Assembly (NCBI GenBank): GCA_021817255.1
Contig: JAKAVO010000004.1
Coordinates: 1-64,000 of the forward strand
Length of the DNA: 64,000 bases
From: Thermoplasmata archaeon
GTDB lineage: Archaea; Thermoplasmatota; Thermoplasmata; Thermoplasmatales; Thermoplasmataceae
Reading direction: 5' to 3'
In this document: positions 16,935 through 26,422 of the stretch, piece by piece
Layout: each line of letters starts with the position of its first letter
Numbering within the stretch: position 1 is the first letter of the stretch
Translations under genes and position numbers: made by a program
The notes under the pieces: model-generated
What the model saw: the letters and a program-made list of their open reading frames with translations, nothing else
The model's database searches: none
What the model was told of the DNA's origin: nothing

Positions 16935-18380
16935 TCACAGAGGAGAGGTCGGGAATTTCTTCTTCGTGTTCTCTATTTCGCCAACCACTTTTTCCTTGAA
17001 TGAATCAAATTTCTTTGGTGATTCCGGATAGTTTTCATAAATCCTGTTCATTTCGTTCATCTTTTTCACGGTATAAACAAGGTTTGAGAATGCGTTTATA
17101 TTTTTCATCCCCTTTATGATCATTTTTGCCTTTCCTGCAAGCGACAGTTCAGGGATCATTCCAACAGTAAGATCGCTGGCTTCTTTTTTCGTTAGGAAAG
17201 TTTTCATGCCGTAGTTCAGGATTTCATTGTTAACTGACTGCAGGTATATTCTGAAAATTTCCATTCCACCCATTTTCTTTCCATATTTCTTGTTGAAGTC
17301 AACGTTGTATTTCCACAAGCCGGAAACTGAAACATCCCCTTTGGATATGGATTCAGCAGCATTCTTCCCGGCAATGACGCCGGCAATTAAGGCAGGCCCA
17401 ATTCCTCCAGCACTTATTGGATTTGGCATGGTCATGCTGTCTCCTGCACCCATATACCCATTATAAACAAGGCTCTCCATCTGCCTTCTGACCGGGACAG
17501 ACCATATGCCTTTGCCGTTGTTGTCAGAATCATCAACCTTGAGGTTTTTAAAATTGGGAAGCCATTTTACGTAATTGTCAATGAGAGTCTGCAGGTTGTC
17601 GCTTCTTCCCATCGCATTGTTTCTGATATCAAGTGCCCTTTTCTGCACTCCAAGGCCTATGTTCACTTTGTGGTTTGCCTTTGGGAAGACCCATCCATAA
17701 CCACCTGGGGCAAGTTCGTTATTCAAATGGATTAGTGCATATTTTTCATCGTAAAAGTTTGAATCTTCATGTTCCAGTTCAAAGCTATAGATGTATCTTC
17801 CTGTGCTCTCAATATCATTAATATCAACCATTCTGTCTATGAAATTGTTCTCAGGCAGCTTTCTCCTCAAGACAGTTGAAACTCCCAGAGAATCTATAAC
17901 CACTTTTGACCTGTATTCAACGTTTTTTCCATCTCGATCTCTGCCAGTTATCCCCTTTACAAATCCATCCTCAATTACAGGCCCGGTAACTTCAAATTTA
18001 GACTGATAGTCAATTTTCTCTTTTCTTGCTATGGAAAGCAGTTTTCTTTCAAAAACCGGCCTGTTAAGGGAGAACCCTTTTCCATCAAATGGAAACCTTG
18101 AATTTAGATCGGGAGAAAGGGCCATAACTCCGTCAACGGGCATATCCAGTTCAGGGCTGGAAAATTTTATGCCTACACTTTCTTCTATAAAATCTATGTG
18201 CGAAGCTGCGACCGCGTCTCCGCAGGTCCAGCCCCAGTTTGTTTTTTTTCCAACATTCATCTCTTCGTTTCTGTCCACTAGAAGAACTGAAGCACCGCCT
18301 CGCGCAGCCATAGTAGCTGCCAGAGTTCCTGCAAGTCCAGCTCCAGCCACAATTAAGTCATAATCGTTTTGAACCGACAT
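16935..18380 (-). CDS. Geranylgeranyl reductase-family flavoprotein
   Basis: FAD enzyme of 481 residues, probably saturating the geranylgeranyl chains of archaeal ether lipids. N-terminal dinucleotide fold: DLIVAGAGLAGTLAATMAARGG followed by LLVDR. GGYGWVFPKANHKVNIGLG is the conserved substrate motif (Y-x-W-x-F-P...G-x-G) of this family, and MGAGDSMTMPNPISAGGIG is the second FAD-contacting block. NWGWTCGDAV provides the usual active-site Cys region. The prenyl synthase elsewhere in the window acts upstream in the same pathway. Confidence 0.88.
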   Translation of the reverse strand: MSVQNDYDLIVAGAGLAGTLAATMAARGGASVLLVDRNEEMNVGKKTNWGWTCGDAVAASHIDFIEESVGIKFSSPELDMPVDGVMALSPDLNSRFPFDGKGFSLNRPVFERKLLSIARKEKIDYQSKFEVTGPVIEDGFVKGITGRDRDGKNVEYRSKVVIDSLGVSTVLRRKLPENNFIDRMVDINDIESTGRYIYSFELEHEDSNFYDEKYALIHLNNELAPGGYGWVFPKANHKVNIGLGVQKRALDIRNNAMGRSDNLQTLIDNYVKWLPNFKNLKVDDSDNNGKGIWSVPVRRQMESLVYNGYMGAGDSMTMPNPISAGGIGPALIAGVIAGKNAAESISKGDVSVSGLWKYNVDFNKKYGKKMGGMEIFRIYLQSVNNEILNYGMKTFLTKKEASDLTVGMIPELSLAGKAKMIIKGMKNINAFSNLVYTVKKMNEMNRIYENYPESPKKFDSFKEKVVGEIENTKKKFPTSPL

Positions 18381-18755
18381 ATTAATTCCTTTTAAACTGT
18401 ATATTTGATAACTTTTAAATATTTTTTAATTTACGAAGTTACATAAATTTTATACCCCACCCTAAGTTGTTTGATTAAAAAACACGTTTGCCGTTCCTCT
18501 TGTAACGGGCATAAGGGGGTTAAATTCCTTTTATTTCAAGATTTATCATACAACGAATCAGCATTAAGGGAATATTTTTGCAGGTTTTTAACGCTTACAA
18601 CAAACATTAGAACCAAATCATGTTTGGGTTTTACCATAAAAATCACAGATCATTTTTGTGAAAACTTTTCCCAAAAGTTCAGTAAAAATAAGTGAAAATT
18701 TTACTCTTTCCAGTTTTGAAATTTTAGTTTTGCCTTGCATAGTTCCGGGATATCT
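18381..18755. other. 375-bp AT-rich gap between geranylgeranyl reductase and sfsA
   Basis: The gap holds AT-rich sequence with the promoter region of the geranylgeranyl reductase at its left end. A TATA-like TTTTATAC faces right at about 18449-18456, and downstream of it no convincing ORF or RNA fold is seen. The listed 74-residue ORF here starts at TTG and has random-looking composition. A short unrecognised RNA cannot be excluded. Confidence 0.3.
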
Positions 18756-19460
18756 TCAAAATGGTTTTTTGCCTATCTGGTTCATTCCCTCAAAGAATAT
18801 CTTTCCGCCCTTCATAGAGAACCTTGGGAAAGCCATTTTCACATTTGCATCAACGGCATCAAAAAAAGCAGAAGAGAATATGGGATCTGTAAGTTCATTT
18901 GGATAAAAAAAGGCGGTGTTCTTCCGAAAGAGGAGGAAAATGAGGTTTGTATCCAGTCCAGACTTTTTCATAGCTGTAAGATTTCTAATGTGCTTTGTGC
19001 CTCTAACTGTTGGCGCGTCTGGAAAAATGACATAATTTCCGTATTGCATGGTGCAGCCCTTAACTTCCACATACCCATTGTTTATGGAAAAGTCATATCT
19101 GGAATCGCCGTGGGCAACTTCTCTTTGAAAGCCACCTTCAATAAAAGACTCAGCAATCTTATTATGAAATCTTGTATCAAGCAATATTTCCTCCCCATCG
19201 AGTATGCAGGAAGTTATGGAAAATGATGTTCTCAATCCCCCAGCCTTCCTTATTTTTACCATAGATCCCGGGAAAATAAGCTCTTTCAGCCTCCCAGGAT
19301 CATGAATGTGCACATCTAAAATCTCATCCCCACATCTTGCCTTCACAAGAAATCGGTTTGGCCGGCTCAGGACAACCGCTTGCATGAGATCGGAATCTAT
19401 CTCCAAAACCTTTGTCCCTTTCTTTAAATCATTCAGGAGCATTGCATGAAACAATCGCAC
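18756..19460 (-). CDS. sfsA: SfsA-family protein
   Basis: 234 residues matching the SfsA (sugar fermentation stimulation) family, which has an N-terminal OB fold and a PD-(D/E)XK nuclease-like C-terminal domain. Family blocks seen: HIHDPGRLKELIFPG, DFSINNGYVEVKGCTM (nuclease Asp, Glu and Lys), FPDAPTVRGTKHIRNL and the late DPIFSSAF. The physiological role is poorly known; nucleic-acid binding and cleavage are reported for the family. Start could be Met1 or Met7 (MLLNDLKKG). Confidence 0.85.
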   Translation of the reverse strand: MRLFHAMLLNDLKKGTKVLEIDSDLMQAVVLSRPNRFLVKARCGDEILDVHIHDPGRLKELIFPGSMVKIRKAGGLRTSFSITSCILDGEEILLDTRFHNKIAESFIEGGFQREVAHGDSRYDFSINNGYVEVKGCTMQYGNYVIFPDAPTVRGTKHIRNLTAMKKSGLDTNLIFLLFRKNTAFFYPNELTDPIFSSAFFDAVDANVKMAFPRFSMKGGKIFFEGMNQIGKKPF

Positions 19461-19705
19461 CCTTCAATAGAAGTTTTTTGTTTATTCCAGAACCACAACG
19501 ATTTCCCAAAGTCCCCTCTAAACTTTCAGCCAGGCTTCTGCTGCGTTGGAGGAATTCAAACAATTCTAAAGAAAACTTACTGGGAAAAGGCGCAATCCAC
19601 AAAATCTGGAACAACGAATAATCAGGTTAGTTTAAAAATCTTAACACCATTCAATTCCAGTTGACTTTTAATAGGGTTTTTAAGTAACCTAATATTAAGT
19701 GGGAT

Positions 19706-20551
19706 ATGGAAAGTGTTCAAACCATAATGACACCCGATCCTATTTTGTTCACGCTCCCATCTACAGTAGCACAGGCAGTATCAGTGCTTATGAGAAATAA
19801 TATTACAGGGATGCCTGTTGTCAATTCCAATGGCAAGTATGTCGGAATAATCTCGAGGAGAGATGTTTTCGCCAACCCTGAGGAAACCCAGGCAACCAGA
19901 ATCACAAGAAATGAACCTTCGATCAGGGAAGATACAGAAATTAGGGAAGCAGCCCTTCTTATGGTAAGAGAAAAGAGAAGGCATGCAGCAATTGTGAACA
20001 GCAACGATGAAGTAATTGGCATTCTTACTCCGCAGGATTTTCTTAAAACAATAGAAAAATCTTATGGAAATATCATCGTAAAAGAGGTCATGAAAAGTTT
20101 AGCTTTTCCCATCTGGGAAAAAACACCCCTTCCAGTTGTATATAGATCAATGAGGCTGACAGGGATATTTACCTACCCAGTAACTGATTCTCATGGAAAC
20201 TTCAAGGGATTGATTACTGACAGGGACCTTTTTGATAAGATAGATGTCAGCACTGTAAGGGTGGATGATGCTGAAATAATCTCAGATGATGATCCATGGT
20301 CATGGGATTCTATTAGAAATGTAGTCCCCTATTTTATAGAAAGGAACCATTTAAAAATTCCGGAGGACCCGGCTGAATCTATAGCAATCAGAAAGCCTGT
20401 AATAGCAAATCTTAATGAAAGGTTGGCACTGGTGGCAAGAAAGATGAGGGATGGCAATTTTAACCAGTTGCCAGTCACTTCAAGTGTTAACGGGCTGGAA
20501 GGAATTCTTACAGATCTGGACATACTGTCAGTATTCCTGAAAGAAAAATAA
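19706..20551 (+). CDS. Four-CBS-domain protein
   Basis: 281 residues holding two Bateman pairs. The first is IMTPDPILFTLPSTVAQAV...GIISRRDVF with IREAALLMVREKR...IGILTPQDFL. The second is VMKSLAFPIWEKTPLPVV...GLITDRDLF with ANLNERLALVARKM...GILTDLDILS. CBS pairs bind adenine nucleotides and usually sense energy or redox state. No effector domain is attached, so it is probably a stand-alone ligand-binding regulator. glyS follows after 21 bases and may be co-transcribed. Confidence 0.88.
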   Translation: MESVQTIMTPDPILFTLPSTVAQAVSVLMRNNITGMPVVNSNGKYVGIISRRDVFANPEETQATRITRNEPSIREDTEIREAALLMVREKRRHAAIVNSNDEVIGILTPQDFLKTIEKSYGNIIVKEVMKSLAFPIWEKTPLPVVYRSMRLTGIFTYPVTDSHGNFKGLITDRDLFDKIDVSTVRVDDAEIISDDDPWSWDSIRNVVPYFIERNHLKIPEDPAESIAIRKPVIANLNERLALVARKMRDGNFNQLPVTSSVNGLEGILTDLDILSVFLKEK

Positions 20552-20572
20552 TAATCAAATAGGAGCTGGGAA

Positions 20573-22054
20573 TTGGGAAGCGTGAACAGAGTGGATGAAC
20601 TTGAACCGATGATTGAATTATCAAAAAGAAGAGGTTTCTTCTGGCCATCATTTTCCATTTATGGTGGTTTTTCAGGGCTTAATGATTATGGCCCGCTTGG
20701 CACTATCCTGAAATCAAGGATATACCTGGAGTGGAAGAATTCTTTTGCCAGAATAGGGGCAATAGAAATAGACTCTACTGACCTAACGCCTGAAGCAGTT
20801 CTAAAAGCATCTGGCCACGCAGACAAATTCATAGATATGGCTATTACATGTTCAAAATGCAAATCACGGTACAAGCTGGAGAACATAATTGAAAGCAATG
20901 GCGGATCAAAGATCCCGGAATCAATCGAGGAAGCAAGGGCTACAGTGAGCAACGGCAATTTCAAATGCCCGAAATGTGGAAATTTGCTTGCAGATCCATA
21001 TGAATTCCATCTGATGTTCGAGATAAGGTCAGGGAATGAAACAATGTATCTAAGGCCAGAAACAGCCCAGGGAATATTCGTAAACTTCAAACTGCTGTTG
21101 AATTACAACAGGGGAAAACTGCCAATGATTGTTATTCAGCAGGGAAAGGGTTATCGAAACGAAATCTCTCCAAGGCAGGGTGTGATCAGGCAGAAGGAAT
21201 TCAACATGGGTGAAGCTGAAGTTTTCCTTGACGGGCAGGATGGCAATTCTTTCATTCCCGGGGGGGATGATATTATACTGTTGCACGATATGAATTCCCA
21301 GGATCACAGAATGGATCTTTCAAGCGCTGTTCAATCCAGGATCGTGGGTTCCAATGATCATGCATTCTTTATGGAAATTGTTTATAGGCTGGCCCTTAAA
21401 GTTGGAGTTGATCCTGAGAGGCTGAGATTCAGGCAGCACAGAAAGGACGAGCTCGCCCACTATTCCAGGGAGTGCTGGGACCTTGAGGTAAAGATAAATG
21501 ATACATGGCTTGAGGTTGCAGGCATAGCAGACCGAGGCACATATGATCTGTCGAGGCACATAAAGGAATCAGGGGAAAACCTTTATTACGAGGGCCAAAA
21601 AATAGCAAATGTGATAGAACCCTCTATAGGAATGGACAGGATGATTGCAGCATCTATTATTTCGAATATGAAAAAGAGGGAGAATGGATATTCTTACCTC
21701 ACTTTTCCAGCAGATATTGCCCCATACAGAGTTGCGGTGCTACCTCTCCAAAAGAAGGATGGATTGCTGGAGAAAGCAAGGGATATTTTTTCAAAAATTC
21801 AGGAAATCGAGCCATATTCCGTATTTGATGAGTCAGGAGCTATAGGAAGAAGATATGCAAGGCAGGACGAAATAGGGACACCTTACTGCATAACTATTGA
21901 CTACGAAACACTGGAAAGGGATGTTGTAACAATCAGGGAGAGAAATTCAACGCTGCAGATCAGAGATGTAAAGGTTGAAACACTTCTTGAATTCCCGCTA
22001 TTTCTGAAAAATCCTGCCTTAAAAAAATTTGGATCGGAACAGCCTGGGCAGTGA
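20573..22054 (+). CDS. glyS: Glycyl-tRNA synthetase (class II)
   Basis: Charges tRNA-Gly; 493 residues, archaeal/eukaryotic alpha2 type. Motif 1 and the insertion show two CxxC pairs (CSKCKSRYKLE and CPKCGNLLADP) that probably bind zinc. Motif 2 is QGKGYRNEISPRQGVIRQKEFNM, and motif 3 is EPSIGMDRMIAAS. The C-terminal anticodon-binding domain starts near YRVAVLPLQKKDG and includes YARQDEIGTPYCITID. The start is TTG at 20573: AGGAG lies seven bases upstream, which suits TTG better than GTG 20582. Confidence 0.95.
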   Translation: MGSVNRVDELEPMIELSKRRGFFWPSFSIYGGFSGLNDYGPLGTILKSRIYLEWKNSFARIGAIEIDSTDLTPEAVLKASGHADKFIDMAITCSKCKSRYKLENIIESNGGSKIPESIEEARATVSNGNFKCPKCGNLLADPYEFHLMFEIRSGNETMYLRPETAQGIFVNFKLLLNYNRGKLPMIVIQQGKGYRNEISPRQGVIRQKEFNMGEAEVFLDGQDGNSFIPGGDDIILLHDMNSQDHRMDLSSAVQSRIVGSNDHAFFMEIVYRLALKVGVDPERLRFRQHRKDELAHYSRECWDLEVKINDTWLEVAGIADRGTYDLSRHIKESGENLYYEGQKIANVIEPSIGMDRMIAASIISNMKKRENGYSYLTFPADIAPYRVAVLPLQKKDGLLEKARDIFSKIQEIEPYSVFDESGAIGRRYARQDEIGTPYCITIDYETLERDVVTIRERNSTLQIRDVKVETLLEFPLFLKNPALKKFGSEQPGQ

Positions 22055-22247
22055 TTTACAGTGAGCACCAGAAGGTGAAAGATCCATTCAATTCATTTTT
22101 GGAACACGTTGGACCATAATGCAGGACCATAACATCAAAACAATATTCTTTTGCTTTTTGCCATTATGCAATTCAAAAGTAAAATGCAGGATATAAAACG
22201 GTACCAACAACAAATGTATTAATAATAAATTAATTATGCACCTTTAA
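22055..22247. other. Gap between glyS and the glycosyltransferase gene
   Basis: Contains only AT-rich sequence and very short ORFs (25 codons or fewer). TTAATAATAAATTAATTATG just before GTG 22248 is the probable promoter region. No tRNA-like or hairpin structure was seen. Confidence 0.3.
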
Positions 22248-22919
22248 GTGACTGGCAATTATAAAATATCTATAGTGATACCAACAATGAATGAAGGTGA
22301 GACTATAGGCAAAGTCATAGATGATCTTCAGTACCTGAACCCAAAAGAAATTATTGTGGTTGACACAAACTCCACAGACAAAACAAAAGAAATTGCTGAG
22401 AAGAAAGGAGGCAAGGTCCTGGATGAACCACAGCGTGGCTATGGAAGGGCATACAAAACAGGCATTGGCGAAGCCTGTGGGGATGTCATAGTATGCATGG
22501 ATGGGGATGGCACATATCCGGCCAAAGCAATAGGGCCGCTTATCGATTTGCTCTTCATCAACAAAGTGGATTTTATTTCATGTGATAGAATGACACTGAG
22601 AACAACACATACATATACAACACTCCATCTCATCGGAAACAAGATTTTGAACAAAACGCTTTCATTGCTGTATGGATTCAGGTTATACGATTCCCAGAGT
22701 GGAATGTGGATATTCAGGAAGGAGATCTATGGAAAAATGAAAAATTTAAGCGACGGGATGTCATATTCCCAGGACATTAAAATAGAAGCCCTGAGAAACG
22801 GGAAGCTGATCGAAATTCCAATTGTTTATGGTGTGAGAATTACCAAGCCTAAATTAAATACATGGGAAGACGGGTTTCATAACCTCTTTGAATTGTTTGT
22901 GAAATACGTGAATAAATAA
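22248..22919 (+). CDS. Family 2 glycosyltransferase, dolichol-phosphate mannose synthase-like
   Basis: GT-A fold transferase of 223 residues. ISIVIPTMNEGETIGKVIDDL opens the nucleotide fold, VVDTNSTDKTKEIA follows, and VCMDGDGTYPAKAI holds the metal-binding DxD. SQSGMWIFRKEI and SYSQDIKIEALRNG match the polyprenyl-phosphate glycosyltransferase branch. No transmembrane anchor is attached, so it probably works at the membrane face. It likely feeds N-glycosylation, which fits the many sequon-rich surface proteins in the window. Start is GTG; there is no upstream ATG. Confidence 0.85.
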   Translation: MTGNYKISIVIPTMNEGETIGKVIDDLQYLNPKEIIVVDTNSTDKTKEIAEKKGGKVLDEPQRGYGRAYKTGIGEACGDVIVCMDGDGTYPAKAIGPLIDLLFINKVDFISCDRMTLRTTHTYTTLHLIGNKILNKTLSLLYGFRLYDSQSGMWIFRKEIYGKMKNLSDGMSYSQDIKIEALRNGKLIEIPIVYGVRITKPKLNTWEDGFHNLFELFVKYVNK

Positions 22920-22927
22920 TTGCACGG

Positions 22928-23026
22928 ATGCAGGCTTATGCATCTAATATTGCTCAAAGGATGGCAGTTGAAATGAAAAAAAATGCCAAGTGCAAAAGTT
23001 GCCCATCTGATCCGCCAATAATTTAA
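22928..23026 (+). CDS. Possible 32-residue ORF with a CxxC pair
   Basis: ATG ORF just after the glycosyltransferase gene: MQAYASNIAQRMAVEMKKNA then KCKSCPSDPPII and TAA. It has a helical first half and one C-x-x-C. No ribosome site or promoter is evident and no family is recognised. It may be a chance ORF in the gap before the PAC2 gene. Confidence 0.2.
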   Translation: MQAYASNIAQRMAVEMKKNAKCKSCPSDPPII

Positions 23027-23107
23027 GTTTTTGTGCTAAAATATTGTTATGAGAACGCCGTGAGTTTTTTCCAAACTTTAAAATATAAAGTATGTCTATA
23101 TCTTTTC

Positions 23108-23857
23108 ATGGAAATTAACCAGAGCAAGGCGGGAGTCATATGCAACAGGGACGTTGCTTTTAACAACCCCATTGTTATTGGGGGATTTATAGGGCAGACC
23201 ACATTGGGCGTAACCACAACGAGCTATATTATTGAACAGTTTGGCCTGCACGAAGTGGCAAAAGTCAAATCACACCAGATTGCTCCGGTTACTGTGTTTG
23301 TAGGGGGGAAGATGAGAAGCCCTTTCAGGATATATTCCAACGAGAAAGGAACTTTAATGGTTATTCAATGCGAGGTGCCTGTGGATATAGAAGGGCTATA
23401 TGAAATCACAGAGACCCTTATGGAATGGATCAAGCAATTCAAGCCGAAAGAGTATGTTATAATAGATGGAGTTCCAGTTCAGGATCTTCCGGAAGAAAGA
23501 GAAGCCTACCTTGTTGCCGGCATTGAGAGAATAAGGAGCCTGACAGGTACAAAAATAGCAACTGCAGAAGCTGCCTTAATTGGCGGAATGGGCGGTGCAA
23601 TATTGAATGAAAGCATACTTACGGGTGAAAATGCAATAGCACTTCTCACAAACGTGTCTATTGCAGTGCCGGACCACGATGCTGTACTTGCAATAATTAA
23701 AGCCCTGAATTCCATTTACCGGCTTGACATAAAAACTGCCATACTTGAAGAGAGTGTGAAAAAGATTCACGAGGAGATATTAAAGGTTGCAAGTGAGTAT
23801 AGAACAGCCACTTCTAGCCAGGATTCACTTTCAGGGCCGGATTCAATCTACAGGTGA
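23108..23857 (+). CDS. PAC2-family protein (proteasome-assembly-chaperone-like)
   Basis: About 249 residues related to the archaeal PAC2 family (COG2047), proposed ATP-grasp-like or proteasome-assembly proteins. Family features: NPIVIGGFIGQTTLGVTTTSYII, VVIDGVPVQDLPEEREAYLVAG-type region, and TAEAALIGGMGGAILNES. The ORF-track start 23033 adds an improbable Cys/Tyr-rich tail; ATG 23108 (MEINQSKAG) follows TTTAAAATATAAAG by about 30 bases. Its 3' end is followed directly by the GAPDH gene. Confidence 0.8.
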   Translation: MEINQSKAGVICNRDVAFNNPIVIGGFIGQTTLGVTTTSYIIEQFGLHEVAKVKSHQIAPVTVFVGGKMRSPFRIYSNEKGTLMVIQCEVPVDIEGLYEITETLMEWIKQFKPKEYVIIDGVPVQDLPEEREAYLVAGIERIRSLTGTKIATAEAALIGGMGGAILNESILTGENAIALLTNVSIAVPDHDAVLAIIKALNSIYRLDIKTAILEESVKKIHEEILKVASEYRTATSSQDSLSGPDSIYR

Positions 23858-23867
23858 ATGGATAAAA

Positions 23868-24881
23868 ATGATAAAAGTTGCTATTAATGGATATGGGACT
23901 ATTGGCAGGAGAGTAGCAGACGCAGTTCGTGCCCAAAAGGACATGTCAGTGGCTGGAATTGTTAAGAGGAAGCCTGACTATGTTGCAACTGAGGCATCAA
24001 GAAACTACAGGATTTTCGCCAGCGACAAAGAATCCCTTAAGTCATTTGCAAATTCCAATCTGGAGGCAGAAGGCACAATGGAAGAACTTATGGACGACGT
24101 TGACATAATTGTGGATGCAACACCAGAGGGGCAGGGAGAAAAAAACATCAATATATACAGGGCAAAGAAGAAAAAAGCCATATTTCAGGGAGGTGAACCC
24201 GCCACCCTTGCAGAAGCCAGTTTCAACGCATACGGAAATTTTGTTGATTCATGGGGAAAGGACTATGTAAGGGTTGTTTCCTGCAACACTACCGCCATGG
24301 CAAGGACAGTTTCAGTTTGCATTGAAAAATTTGGCGTGAGGAAAGTGGAGGCAACCATAATAAGAAGGGCAACGGATCCTAATGACAGCAAAAAGGGGCC
24401 TATTAACGCCATAGAACCTTCTCTGGGCTTTCCATCACACCACGGGCCGGATCTGAAGACTGTGCTGGCTATAGGAGAAGCAAACACTGTTGCTGTAAAA
24501 GTTCCAACAACACTGATGCACGTCCATGTGGTTAATTTAACGCTTGAAAAGCCTATCGCCCAGGAAGACACTTTAGATCTGTTCAGGGACTATGGCAGAA
24601 TTATTTCAGTGTCGGGAAAGGATGGATTAACATCCACTGCCCAGCTTATGGATCTGGGAAAAGAGATGGGGCGAAAGAGAGGGGACATGTTCGAAATACC
24701 TGTGTGGAAAGAGTCGATATATGCATATAATGACAATTTAAGATATATACAGGCTGTCCATCAGGAAAGTGATGTCGTTCCGGAGAACATTGATGCCATA
24801 CGGTCAATGCTCCAGGAAAAGGACAGGGAAACATCTATCGGGGAAACCGACAGGGCATTGGAAATCAGGGGGAAGAGTTAA
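23868..24881 (+). CDS. gap: Glyceraldehyde-3-phosphate dehydrogenase, archaeal type II
   Basis: Oxidises glyceraldehyde 3-phosphate with NAD(P) in glycolysis or gluconeogenesis. MIKVAINGYGTIGRRVADAV is the dinucleotide fold, and VSCNTTAMARTV holds the catalytic Cys. 337 residues, typical for the archaeal form. The ORF track start 23787 lies inside the PAC2 gene; ATG 23868 is the family N-terminus. Only ten bases separate it from the PAC2 gene and radA begins on the next base, so these genes are probably one operon. Confidence 0.95.
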   Translation: MIKVAINGYGTIGRRVADAVRAQKDMSVAGIVKRKPDYVATEASRNYRIFASDKESLKSFANSNLEAEGTMEELMDDVDIIVDATPEGQGEKNINIYRAKKKKAIFQGGEPATLAEASFNAYGNFVDSWGKDYVRVVSCNTTAMARTVSVCIEKFGVRKVEATIIRRATDPNDSKKGPINAIEPSLGFPSHHGPDLKTVLAIGEANTVAVKVPTTLMHVHVVNLTLEKPIAQEDTLDLFRDYGRIISVSGKDGLTSTAQLMDLGKEMGRKRGDMFEIPVWKESIYAYNDNLRYIQAVHQESDVVPENIDAIRSMLQEKDRETSIGETDRALEIRGKS

Positions 24882-25877
24882 ATGGAGAAAAATGAAAAGA
24901 TAAAAAAAGAAGAGGAATCAAAGGAAGAAGGAAAGAAACTGACAATTGAAGATATCCCCGGAGTAGGGGAGGCAACGGCTGAAAAGCTTAGGGAAAATGG
25001 GCTGGATGATATAATGGCCATTGCAACTGCCTCGCCAAAGGACGTATCTGAACTCACGGGAATAGGCGAAGGCTCAGTGGCAAAGATTGTTTCTGCAGCA
25101 AGAAAGCTTGCAGATATCGGGAACTTTGAAACCGGGGAAGAAATATTCAACAAAAGGAAGGATGTTCTGAGGTTGAAAACCGGGAGCAACAACCTTGACA
25201 CCTTGCTGGGAGGAGGGCTGGAAACGCAATCAATAACCGAATTTTTTGGAGAATTTGGTTCAGGAAAGACACAGATCATGCACCAGCTGGCAGTGAACTG
25301 CACAATGCCGGAAGACAAGGGCGGTTTCAACTCTGACGTACTCATTATAGACACAGAGAATACATTCAGGCCTGAAAGAATAATACAGATGGCAAAGTAC
25401 AGGGAACTCGATTCTGATGAAGTGCTGAGAAGAATCCATGTGGCAAGGGCATACAATTCGCACCACCAGATCCTGCTTGGCGAAAAAGCATCAGAAATGG
25501 CCAAAGAATACAAAGCAAGACTGCTGATAGTTGATTCACTCACTTCCCATTTCCGTTCAGAATACATGGGGAGAGGGTCCCTGTCAGAAAGGCAACAGCT
25601 GTTAAACAGGCATATGCACGATCTGTTAAGATTTGGCACTCTTCAAAACGCAGTCATAGCTGTAACGAACCAGGTTGCTGCCAGGCCAGACGTATTCTTT
25701 GGCGATCCGACGGCTCCGATTGGCGGAAACATCGTGGGGCACACTGCAACGTTCAGGATATATCTCAGGAAGGGGAAGGCAGGAAAGAGAATTGCCAGAT
25801 TGATAGATTCTCCCTACTTACCGGAGGGAGAAGCGGTAATACAGGTATCAGAAGACGGAATAATAGATGGAACATAA
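24882..25877 (+). CDS. radA: RadA recombinase
   Basis: Archaeal RecA/Rad51 homologue that forms filaments on single-stranded DNA for homologous recombination; 331 residues. A charged N-terminal tail ([15 protein letters not shown]) precedes a helix-hairpin-helix domain ([20 protein letters not shown]). Walker A is GEFGSGKTQ, Walker B is [12 protein letters not shown], and [11 protein letters not shown] is loop L2. ATG directly follows the GAPDH stop. No intein is present. Confidence 0.96.
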   Translation: MEKNEKIKKEEESKEEGKKLTIEDIPGVGEATAEKLRENGLDDIMAIATASPKDVSELTGIGEGSVAKIVSAARKLADIGNFETGEEIFNKRKDVLRLKTGSNNLDTLLGGGLETQSITEFFGEFGSGKTQIMHQLAVNCTMPEDKGGFNSDVLIIDTENTFRPERIIQMAKYRELDSDEVLRRIHVARAYNSHHQILLGEKASEMAKEYKARLLIVDSLTSHFRSEYMGRGSLSERQQLLNRHMHDLLRFGTLQNAVIAVTNQVAARPDVFFGDPTAPIGGNIVGHTATFRIYLRKGKAGKRIARLIDSPYLPEGEAVIQVSEDGIIDGT

Positions 25878-25890
25878 GGAGGAAAGCAAA

Positions 25891-26409
25891 ATGTGGGATT
25901 TGATATACAATGCCTTTGGCAAGTATCCTTCACAGATGAAGATAATAAAATATCTTGTGAATTACGGATTTTCAGTCAATGAAAAATTTGACGGTGAATT
26001 CTCGCTATACAGCGGAAAGGTAGAGGTAAGGCCAAGTTCCCTTGCAGAGGCTATAGTTGTAGATAAGAGAGTTGTCATTCAGGTGATCAAAAAAATAGTG
26101 GATGATCCAAAACTTTTTGAATTCTTCAAGAAGTTGAAGCCAATAGCTGATATGAGCAGTGCAAGCTCTAAGCTTCTGGATCTTGGAATCATAGAAATAA
26201 AGGCTGAAGATCCTTCAAAACCTGGAATTATAAGCTCTGTAATCAATGTGATTTCAAATAGGGGAATAGGAATAAGGCAGGTGATGGTAAGCGATCCAAT
26301 AATAAGCGATGAGCCAGTAGCCAGGGTCGTAACAGAAACCCCTATCAGCACGGAAATAATGGGCGAAATAAAAAAAATAAGCGGAATAGACTCTGTTGTG
26401 ATGCTCTGA
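25891..26409 (+). CDS. ACT-domain regulator with N-terminal HTH-like region
   Basis: About 172 residues resembling archaeal regulators of amino acid metabolism (COG2061 type). The N-terminal half looks like a helical DNA-binding region (KYPSQMKIIKYLVNYGFSV and SSLAEAIVVDKRVVIQVIKKI). The C-terminal half is an ACT domain (IEIKAEDPSKPGIISSVINVI and a GIGIRQVMVSDP strand). ATG 25867 overlaps radA, but AGGAGG nine bases before ATG 25891 supports the later start. Ligand is unknown, though an amino acid is typical. Confidence 0.8.
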   Translation: MWDLIYNAFGKYPSQMKIIKYLVNYGFSVNEKFDGEFSLYSGKVEVRPSSLAEAIVVDKRVVIQVIKKIVDDPKLFEFFKKLKPIADMSSASSKLLDLGIIEIKAEDPSKPGIISSVINVISNRGIGIRQVMVSDPIISDEPVARVVTETPISTEIMGEIKKISGIDSVVML

Positions 26410-26422
26410 AGGAGGTAAAAAA

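Noticed and set aside
18448-18475. CCCCACCCTAAG on the plus strand resembles the reverse of the 51-kb element's right end
   Set aside because: The partner arm of the hairpin and any tnpB tail are missing, so it is not counted as an element end.
18471-18695. 74-residue plus-strand ORF in the sfsA gap
   Set aside because: TTG start, no ribosome site, random composition; a TATA-like box upstream is not enough to call a gene.
19447-19700. Minus-strand 61-residue ORF 19429-19614 before sfsA
   Set aside because: It overlaps the sfsA start region and shows no recognisable pattern; the gap is more likely promoter sequence for sfsA and the CBS gene.
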